64,000 nucleotides of DNA, taken from Dendrolimus kikuchii (lineage: Eukaryota > Arthropoda > Insecta > Lepidoptera > Lasiocampidae). The stretch lies in assembly GCA_019925095.2 (NCBI GenBank), contig CM034398.1, positions 10,307,001 to 10,371,000 of the forward strand, read 5' to 3'. The notes beneath the pieces are model-generated. The model was not told the DNA's origin. It saw nothing but the letters and a program-made list of their open reading frames with translations, and made no database searches. The translations under genes and the position numbers were made by a program. Positions 59,570 to 64,000 of this stretch are shown here, piece by piece. Position 1 is the first letter of the stretch; every line of letters begins with the position of its first letter.

Positions 59570-62500
59570 TCTAACATACAGTATTTTTTTAAATCTAATT
59601 GTACGGAAATTTCTATTAATATAATAAATGTGACAAAATTGAACTTTTGAAAAAATATATTAACGGACAATGTGGTCGATTTCAGCTTACAATTCCTGGA
59701 ACTCCAACTAGAGCTGGTGGAGGAGTGGCGTGTTCGTTTGACTCAGCTATTGAGCGCCGCTTTGGAGTCGTTGACAGTGGAGTCGTTCCTTTCCCCCGGG
59801 CCCAAGTGCCATCCCCTGACGGCTATCATCAACGCCGCACATCACACCCGCACTGTTTTGCTACAGTGGGCACATTGTCTTGTGAGTTGTATTGCTTTTT
59901 ATTTCCTGTTGTAGCCATTTTAGCGAAAACGTCATGTTCATTTATCCGTCAGGCAAATTAAATAAGAAAAAGTCCATAGATAATATGTTATGTATGTATG
60001 TTATGTTATGTACGCGAATTCTAAATACATATTATCGTTATTTAACTTATCATTTATTTCCGTAATGGCCATGTTATATAGACTGAGTTAGACCATCAAA
60101 GTGAAGTCGGCTAAAGGATGACTGTGGAATAGGAAACCGATCGCGCCGCAGTTCGTAACGAAAGTTCAGTAATAAATGAAGGAAAAAGATGAATTAGTTT
60201 CTAGTGGATGCATTATTCTTGACTACACAAACACAAACCGTGTGTAAACTAAACTACATACTTTATGCACATAAGGTTAAAAAAATGCTTCACTTCATTT
60301 GCCACTTTTGTTCACGTTTACTCCGTCTTTACCTTTATTCGTCTAAGTATTTCACACATCATTTATTTCTATGAAGGTTATATTATAGACTAAGATACGC
60401 CCGCGACTTCGTCCACGCTTGACTTGAAATTCCCGCGAGATTTCCGGGATAAAAGGTAGCGCTGATTTTAAGTTTAAGTATTTGCTGTCGATCAGCAAAA
60501 AACGCATCGAAATCGGCCCAGTACTTTTTACGTAAATCCCGAACAAATAGACAAGAAGTCTAAAAAAATGCATCGTGTTCTCCATCATTTATGTAGTCTA
60601 TTTCAGTTGTTTTTTTTAAATAGCTTCAACGTACAGACACAACATATTTAGAATTTCATAATATTTTAAATAACTAATAATAAAACTTAGGCCAATCGCA
60701 TATTCTCCATTCTTAGCACAACATCAACGCAAAGTTAATCGCTGTTAGATGCTTATAATAATTGCTATAATTTGGCAGCATTACCTGCAACTACACTACT
60801 ACAGGCGGCAGTTCCAACATTTCACCCAGCAACAACACCACGATGAGAACTCCTCATCTTCATCGAGTTCTGACGACGATGACGAGTACACCGACGATGA
60901 TAAGTCTAGAAAATCGTCGAGGGCAGGTATTGATAAGGAACTTTTCCCATTACGGGTCCACCCTGAAATTGGATGAACCTTAACCAAATATCTTTCTAAA
61001 ATCTTATATTATATTTTAGTTTGTCATAGTAAAGTATAGCATTATTTATGTTTAATATGAGAATTTACCCATTTTTCATTTTCTCACAATTGGGTAATTG
61101 GCACGTTTCACAATGTATTCTAAAACAAAGTTCAAAAAAGCTTAGCGGGCATTAAAATAACGTGTTAAGATCGTATTTTTAAAATTTCTTTTTAGAAATA
61201 TTTTAAATTGTTAAAGAAATTACGTCATATATTGCGAATTAGTATAATGCACAAGTATAATGACACTGCCGTGGCCACAAAAAGCGAACTTTTTACATAC
61301 AAAATAGATTAAAACGATGAAAGTGGGATGCAGCAAACCATAGTGTCTATGTGTGTGTGTAACTTTGAATTTGTAGTTTCGAAAAAATATTTACCTCAAA
61401 CCTAGTTACAGTGTTTAAGAAATTTTGCAGAATATGATAATTATAGTTAAATTTCTTGTAAAATAGTGAAAATATCATAATCTCTGATGAAATTTTATAT
61501 TGTTCCCAAGACTCCTACCAAAATGGGCAATCGTCCTTTGTAGAAAAGAAATTATTTTGTTTTAAACATAGAAATGTATACAAGATGTTATTATTATTAT
61601 TTAGGTTTATGGCTTGGCAGCTAGGCCTTTATGCCTGATCTTAGATTAAAATATAGTTTCTTTATTTTTTTAAGCCTATGTATAGCTCAGCTGAACTGAA
61701 GGTTATCAACTTAAAGCTATTGAACGGAGTTCTGTGTTCACTCGAAAGGCCACATTTGACTATACAGTTCACATTTCTCACAAAACACATAATTACTACT
61801 CAAAAACTATCAATATCCTACAACTATTGTTGATTTTAGAGTAATTTTACACATTTTTAGAAAATAAAACTGCACAGCACAACATCTCCTTTCAGTTCCC
61901 GCCAAAAACTCCTATACAAGATGTTATGCTAAGTGATACATACTGCAGTACATGTTTCGCCTTTGATAATCATCCAATTGTTTGTGTTTTATAGAAAAAT
62001 ATATTGTATCAGGGTTATTTTCAGGTGAAACAGATGACGTCATCTCGTTGAAGGAAGTAGAAGTTCAAGCTAAGAAAATGGCTTTGAACGAGGTGTCTCG
62101 AAGGAATTCAATGATTAATGAAATAACACAATTTGATATCGTAAGGGTTACCTTCTGAATTATTTTACTGTTCCAACACCTAAATGTTAACATGCTTTAT
62201 TTCTATCAGTATTAATATAAGCTGTGCTAAAAGCATTGAAGTGTCCTTTTTTTTTGCTTGAGTTCAGCAGAGAGGCAGACGGCCCACATGATGGAAAACG
62301 ATTACCATCGCCTATGGACATTTGCAGCACTAAAGGTGTTACAAATGTGCTGCTGCTCTTTTAAGAGAGACTGGAACCTGGCCATAATACCGGAACACAA
62401 CTCAAGGTTGTTATGACACCATACTCTAGACAGGGGTCGTAGCCATCCAGACGGGCAAATACCCTACCACCGTGATCACTTCTACTGAAAATTGGCCGAA

Positions 62501-63594
62501 ACGTCCAAAATAAAAATCAAATAAAATACTACGTTTAAAACTGTTAAAACGTAGTTTTAATTAATATTTTATATTATTGGTAGATAGCTGACGTTATAAG
62601 GAGTAGCCTAAGTTACTCCTTATAACATCAGCTATCTGCCAGTGAAAGTCCCGTCCAAATTGGTCCAGCTGTTTCAGATTTTGGCCGGAACAGCCAGACA
62701 TACACAAAAATTCTATTTTCAAAATTTTCTGGTCCGAATTATCTATCTCCCCTGATTTTTTTTCCATCTGATATTGCAAACAGACACTTCAATTTTATTT
62801 ATTCGTATAGATAGATAAATAGATAGAAGATATCAGAATGAGGGTGATGATATTTGCAGACGTCGCCAATAGCGAATTTGGCAGTAACTGAGCCCCTGCC
62901 AGGCGAAGAGTTTGAGGAGGAAGCGGGAGTGTTCGCCGAGGCGCCCGCGCTGCTCGCCAGGCTGCGGGACGCGGGCCTGGCGGCGCTGGCCGAACACATC
63001 CTGTTCGAATTCAAAGCAGGATTGCGGAATTACAAAACTCAAAAGTGTGTAATAATAATATTTATTTATTTAGTTTCACAACGAAACACAATCTCTTCAG
63101 GCGTTCAACGGACTCGTGAAGAATTATTACTTCGAACTCTAAAGTCAATTATTATCTCTCCCATATTTACATAATTCTATACAGTTTTAAAATAGAAAAG
63201 AAAGATACTTTATTTGTTTCCTCATATAAACAACAATTTACATATAATACAATATATTTTAAAAGATTTTTAGAATAATAAAATCAAGTAAAAAAAAACG
63301 ATTTGTCGAACTTTTCAAGTTATTGAAGCAAATAGGCGAATCGTACTTAAGAAGTAAACTCCGGTCGTGCATCGGAGCTGACACGCAATTTTGATTCGTG
63401 TCTTAAAAACATTTTCCAGATGGCACGCTCTACTGATAGTCGAGACCATGGCGCTGAGTATATCGGCGTCGCTCTGCGGGCCGCTGTCGGGCCTCTGCGC
63501 GCGGTTGTCCGCCGCGTCGGCGTTCCTAGCGCCCTCGCTCACCGCCAAGCTGCGGGCATATCTCGCCGACATCGTTGATAAACACATATTTGAG
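39109..63594 (+). CDS. RINT1: RINT1, Dsl1/NRZ vesicle-tethering subunit (C-terminus beyond window)
   Basis: RINT1 joins ZW10 and NAG/NBAS in the complex that tethers Golgi-derived vesicles at the ER; it is also linked to checkpoint control in mammals. Twelve exons join in phase: 39109-39240, 40254-40495, 44207-44362, 45578-45750, 47747-47961, 48600-48846, 57906-58083, 59686-59881, 60779-60926, 62025-62140, 62860-63044 and 63420-63594, giving 721 residues. The N-terminal part is a coiled coil (exon 2, rich in Lys/Glu/Gln). The RINT1/TIP20 domain follows, with RPLKKRFTFHFTGSRQT and PEWFLTQTLTWI, then EKKYALSKMDETL, LQFLELQLELVEEWRVRL and NAAHHTRTVLLQWA, ending so far in LRAYLADIVDKHIFE. The human protein is about 790 residues, so some 70-90 residues lie past 63594. 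Exon 9 adds an insect-specific Ser/Asp-rich acidic stretch. The intron between 48846 and 57906 is 9 kb of transposons. Confidence 0.95.
40546..40832. mobile_element. hAT-like MITE, 287 bp
   Basis: It starts CAGGGGTGGTCAACTGG and ends with the inverse of CAGGGGTGGCCAACTTG. The CAGGGGTGG start is typical of hAT ends. It contains the paired motifs gcgatcgacc and ggtagatcgc. It lies in RINT1 intron 2. A clean 8-bp target duplication could not be read. Confidence 0.7.
41440..41625 (+). mobile_element. LINE 3' end fragment, (ATTC)n tail
   Basis: Contains cgggttgcccggaagagatc, gctataagtgataagactgcc and caataaagag, followed by ATTC repeats. The ggaagagatcgct...gataagac(c/t)gcc...caataaagag layout is the known 3' UTR style of CR1/Jockey-type LINEs in insects. 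RINT1 intron 2. Confidence 0.65.
41697..41840 (+). mobile_element. LINE 3' end fragment, (ATTG)n tail
   Basis: A second copy of the same 3' UTR type (ttgtttggaagagatcgctt, tagctataagaccacccttt, gtgtacaataaagag) ending in ATTG/ATTC repeats. It lies 70 bp after the previous copy in the same orientation. RINT1 intron 2. Confidence 0.65.
42595..43874 (-). mobile_element. mariner (DD34D) transposon, 1280 bp
   Basis: The inverted ends ggttggggaaaaagcttctt and, inverted, ggttggggaaaaagtctttt are flanked by TA on both sides (42593-42594 and 43875-43876). The size and layout are those of a complete mariner. It lies antisense in RINT1 intron 2. Confidence 0.95.
42669..43695 (-). pseudogene. mariner DD34D transposase, frameshifted
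   Basis: Begins MSESNEEIR at about 43694 and hits a stop at once. The helix-turn-helix region and GRPVTDKIDAI linker are recognisable. The frame at 43392-42961 holds WVPHELTE and the first catalytic Asp in TGDEKWI. The frame at 42977-42669 holds the second in FHHDNARRH and the third in YSPDLAPSDFHLF, with 34 residues between them. One frame shift near 42970 and early stops inactivate it. The WVPHEL motif is shared by the mauritiana/cecropia-type mariners. Confidence 0.9.
44738..45005. repeat. Tandem duplication, ~135-bp units
   Basis: Unit 1 (acagcaactaatggcatttg ... tgctccataatccactccac ... caaacaagtggaac) is repeated as unit 2 from about 44871 with scattered changes and a small insertion. 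It lies in RINT1 intron 3. The 127-residue open frame running antisense through both units reflects the repeat and has no known motif. Confidence 0.75.
45803..46302 (-). mobile_element. Solo LTR of an LTR retrotransposon
   Basis: A 500-bp unit on the minus strand begins TGTTACAACTCAGG and ends CTAGTAACA, so it has the TG..CA ends with the short inverted repeat TGTTAC/GTAACA. A 4-bp duplication ATAA flanks both sides (45799-45802 and 46303-46306). In LTR orientation there is a TATA box (gcagtataaagg near 46050) and a polyadenylation signal (aataaa near 45855). No internal retroelement sequence is present. Four-base duplications fit Ty3/Gypsy elements. It lies antisense in RINT1 intron 4. Confidence 0.85.
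46925..47165 (-). pseudogene. LINE reverse-transcriptase C-terminal scrap
   Basis: On the minus strand it reads AAAAYQETLKRRKYVSIGN then YIFVTFEVGTLGRGGLEL and, after a stop, RLACTKGNAGNV. This follows the ...KYxxLxxxYxFxPxxxETLGxxGxxA...LxxxxGNAxxV pattern found at the extreme C-terminus of some invertebrate LINE polymerases. It is short and broken. RINT1 intron 4. Confidence 0.5.
47365..47563. repeat. 44-bp direct repeat around an internal LINE scrap
   Basis: An identical 44-bp sequence (starts cataattttaatgtcaata, ends atgagcaactaaca) occurs at 47365-47408 and 47520-47563. Between them, 47416-47523 is an internal piece of the RTE LINE (gtacacgatcaatttgatca ... ttctttcatcatgcat), in minus orientation and without the LINE 3' end. 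RINT1 intron 4. Confidence 0.92.
49050..51783 (+). repeat. Helitron-like element with three ~0.8-kb tandem units
   Basis: It starts with a block containing ctgggccgatttcgat and ends aacaacgtctgtcgggtcag then ctaatac, the style of lepidopteran Helitron-like ends. Inside, the unit beginning tcatgtaacgcacaga occurs at 49354, 50213 and 50981. Each copy contains gcgagctctatagtcaccgt or a close variant and cagcgacatctattggtcat. The first unit is interrupted by the repeat at 49498-49690. It lies in the 9-kb RINT1 intron 6 and is non-coding. Confidence 0.75.
49498..49690. repeat. CGTTTCGG repeat, copy with both inverted ends
   Basis: The left end aataaaactacgttttaacg...ggtaatttattt pairs with the right end aaattaccgcgtttaaaact...acgtagttttatta over about 45 bp. 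The core GACGTTTCGGCCACTTTTCA lies between them, followed by a tail tcgcgaaaacttaagaaaa. It is inserted in the first unit of the tandem array, so it is younger than the array. Confidence 0.8.
52125..52960 (+). pseudogene. R1-type LINE fragments
   Basis: In shifting frames, 52160-52260 reads SSLNHCATAQ then RDQVLAEREIESVV, like the start of the R1-clade endonuclease. 52725-52870 reads LQKAIRTAKSAA, EELLVNL and RPYHMMRNKLRPWSP, like the segment just before the reverse transcriptase in R1 elements. The intervening endonuclease is mostly gone and there are many stops. RINT1 intron 6. Confidence 0.65.
53215..53365. repeat. Repeat of GATACAAAATACTTAT-type units
   Basis: Short related motifs (aaagtatttacaaaatac, aagatacaaaatacttattt, ttgtatattgtatctg) occur in both orientations over 150 bp, a locally palindromic dispersed repeat or MITE. 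RINT1 intron 6. Confidence 0.5.
53700..54225 (+). mobile_element. GC-rich LINE 3' end with A-rich tail
   Basis: A sharply GC-rich block (coding-like in several frames) ending tccccaccatggcg-type text (ccatccccacctggcgaatc) and then an A-rich tail taaaaaataaaataaaaataa at about 54200. This is the layout of the 3' portion of an R1- or Jockey-type LINE in plus orientation. The family was not determined. RINT1 intron 6. Confidence 0.5.
54762..57172 (-). mobile_element. RTE-type LINE, long copy
   Basis: The 3' end is the (CATA)n run at 54762-54775 and the 5' end lies within the endonuclease region near 57172. This is the longest of at least five copies of the family in the window (others at 12841, 13789, 18919 and 47416). 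It lies antisense to RINT1 in intron 6. Confidence 0.9.
54772..57231 (-). CDS. RTE LINE protein: endonuclease end plus reverse transcriptase
   Basis: An open frame of 819 codons without a stop; the first ~20 residues come from flanking DNA, so the element's own start is missing. The retained endonuclease C-terminus reads HTYTWRMNDQKSMIDLILID and TDHYLVISR. The reverse transcriptase follows with LKNGKAVGIDSVSAEMIK, YRAISLI, QGGFRNGRGCMDQVF, FVDLEKAFDRV, GVRQGCVLSALLF and catalytic YADD (about residue 543). The tail has LRWFGHVERM and GRPRHTFHDQ, and ends YPARELA. This is the RTE-group pattern. The intact reading frame and near-identity to the copy at 12841 suggest recent activity of the family, although this copy is 5'-truncated and cannot move by itself. 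Confidence 0.9.
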   Translation of the reverse strand: MRFTIFDILVIYIYTLFHHKDIHTYTWRMNDQKSMIDLILIDSRLRNTIMDTRAYRGPTLETDHYLVISRFVGLFKKWRHWRVRTNFGELERIKCEKLEDVSVRSMYARLVEEKLAKADFSDLDVDNDWDSMKESIVESAKEACGCAKRHITTKGDEWWDADVKSSVERKRKAWLDYVASLQQNDSMKEMKKEIYRLCKNETKAIVKEKRERINLKEEEKLTENFEANTKLFWREVKKSRGCSSASRMERIKSKAGDVLANPQEVLARWSEYFREMYDDIPDAGTTTESVTDSEESASEITLEEIEWSIRSLKNGKAVGIDSVSAEMIKYGGTCVRDAFLSLCNLCWRTGKVPKDWRRAVIVPLYKGKGSRMECASYRAISLISTASKVYAKIIEKRMRVVSDGLLWDAQGGFRNGRGCMDQVFSLRNIVEKQLAMGRKVFCGFVDLEKAFDRVVRKDLWDILPGYGINGQLMRAVQSTYEGCMACVRVEGSLSPWFDVNIGVRQGCVLSALLFILYLDDCLQRIRLMDVGVRMSDLVVSTLLYADDAVLLAESPSELQTLVTMMKDDCQARGLHLNAKKTKVMVFEREETRTNARIMVDDVMLEQVNEFVYLGCAFSRDGRYTADIERRVNLGNSLNGALGKLLGAKNLSQKAQLAVHNAVLVPTLTYGSESWVWKKEHESRVNAVEMRALRKICGVTLADRVRNTEVRKRVGLKESVGVKVRKGMLRWFGHVERMHDERMTKQIYNAKVDGCRSRGRPRHTFHDQIDRVLAEGDVRSLKNRRASMTRVMNVKEASEVCKNKPKWHSVVRAYPARELA
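57200..57590 (+). repeat. Two tandem Helitron-like repeat blocks
   Basis: The blocks ctgggataacctttacataa ... aaatcggtccaataattttt and ttcgggatacaagatatcct ... aaatcggttcagtagttttt are diverged copies of each other. They end attataatattaatagg, and both match 10595-10810. RINT1 intron 6, directly upstream of exon 7. Confidence 0.6.
58752..59060 (+). mobile_element. SINE-like element, copy 2
   Basis: Same family as 30754-31086: starts atccgtgcaggaacggagaa and ends gtctgctgaactcctgcaat with a short A-tract. RINT1 intron 7, sense orientation. Confidence 0.75.
59083..59480 (-). repeat. Helitron-like end fragment
   Basis: Starts CTAGCTGACCCGGCAAACTT (inverse of the CTAGT-type end) and shares ccttttaaacc and ccaaaattagccaaatcagt with 4552-4700. 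RINT1 intron 7. Confidence 0.5.
59490..59566. repeat. (TA)n microsatellite
   Basis: About 70 bp of pure TA repeats in RINT1 intron 7. Confidence 0.95.
60390..60600 (-). repeat. Helitron-like repeat
   Basis: Contains gactaagatacgcccgcgac, gaaattcccgcgagatttcc and cgaaatcggcccagtacttt. It is the inverse of the block at 49120-49260 (ctgggccgatttcgatattg, tcctgggaattttctgg). RINT1 intron 8. Confidence 0.55.
62246..62472 (-). mobile_element. SINE-like element, copy 3
   Basis: The reverse orientation of the family at 30754: a T-run, then cagcagagaggcagacggcc, ggaaaacgattaccatcgcc and cataataccggaacacaact. Truncated at its 5' end. RINT1 intron 10. Confidence 0.7.
62474..62640. repeat. CGTTTCGG repeat remnant followed by a hairpin
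   Basis: The first part (gtgatcacttctactgaaaa, ggccgaaacgtccaaaataa, aaaacgtagtttta) is a piece of the family at 18390. It is followed by a hairpin with arms 62582-62605 and 62614-62637: 24 nt each, one mismatch, 8-nt loop. RINT1 intron 10. Confidence 0.7.
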
Positions 63595-63947
63595 GTGCGT
63601 TATTAATATCGCTAGATCCTCCTTCAAACGTTTAATCCATGCACAAATTACGTCACACGAATTTCATGAGCTTGTCACATTCGTGAGACTCCTCTCTCGC
63701 TAGTATAACATCACATATTTTGCAATTTTACATTAAGAAATTATTAAATTAAAACAGCAGTTCCGTAATCAGTTCTATTTTCATTTAAATTCTTTTTTAA
63801 TAATTTAAATACTATGTTCATACTAATAAAGTTTTTCATTAATAGTTCAAGTTTCGTGTTTTAAAGCTTAAACATATTTGACATTGAAATGTGACGTCAC
63901 GAAATTAAGGTCCCTCCCATCCCTTGTCACACTTCGTCGACGACTCC

Positions 63948-63963
63948 CCCCCCCCCCCTCCCC
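63948..63963. repeat. Poly-C tract
   Basis: A C-rich run with an 11-base poly-C core near 63949-63958, in RINT1 DNA beyond exon 12. Confidence 0.9.
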
Positions 63964-64000
63964 TACCTCCCGCCTCTTAACGTGGACTTAATATATGGAT

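Noticed and set aside
1..64000. CRISPR arrays, operons or prokaryotic defence systems
   Set aside because: No regularly spaced repeats, no polycistronic gene runs and a clearly eukaryotic exon structure.

Overview
The window looks like nuclear DNA of an insect, most probably a moth or butterfly. It is AT-rich, its genes have many short exons separated by long transposon-filled introns, and its repeats are of types common in Lepidoptera: maT and mariner elements, RTE-type LINEs with ATGT tails, and Helitron-like units ending in CTAGT. The species cannot be fixed from the sequence.

Three host genes can be supported. (1) A plus-strand gene from 2283 to 17864 (three coding exons) encodes a secreted protein of about 349 residues: a signal peptide, a compact six-cysteine segment and a long Gly/Ser/Pro/Tyr-rich tail of SPYGG repeats. 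(2) A minus-strand gene, 35848 down to 29312, is the lysophosphatidylinositol acyltransferase MBOAT7 (Drosophila farjavit). Seven exons are resolved; the first coding exon was not found. (3) A plus-strand gene from 39109 to beyond 63594 is RINT1, the Dsl1/NRZ tethering-complex subunit. Twelve in-phase exons give 721 residues, and the last C-terminal exon or exons lie outside the window. MBOAT7 and RINT1 are divergently arranged around a region containing a TTCTCGCGAGAA palindrome and the remains of a Harbinger-like transposon.

The rest is mobile DNA. Region 1-18 kb (intron 1 and flanks of the secreted-protein gene) holds a TA-flanked MITE, two broken maT transposons in opposite orientation, a decayed DD34D mariner, Helitron-like copies, a truncated RTE LINE and a tRNA-derived SINE. 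Region 18-29 kb (intergenic) holds a 439-bp MITE, a hAT-like MITE, a foldback hairpin, a BovB/RTE-type LINE with an intact 848-codon ORF cut off at its 3' end, and a 2.2-kb DDE transposon that shares both ends with the MITE. The MBOAT7 introns hold two foldback MITEs, a SINE and a Helitron-like unit. The RINT1 introns hold a hAT-like MITE, two LINE 3' tails, a 1.28-kb mariner, a solo LTR, a 44-bp duplication around a LINE scrap, a threefold ~0.8-kb tandem array, R1-like fragments and a nearly full-length RTE LINE.

No new defence system or operon-like cluster is visible. The most informative observation is the link between the 2.2-kb DDE transposon, whose D-to-E spacing is about 82 residues, and the 439-bp MITE: they share distinct left and right ends, which identifies the MITE as an internal-deletion derivative. 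The near-perfect hairpins at 10470-10561 and 21121-21255 and the unusual secreted six-cysteine/SPYGG protein are the next most interesting items.
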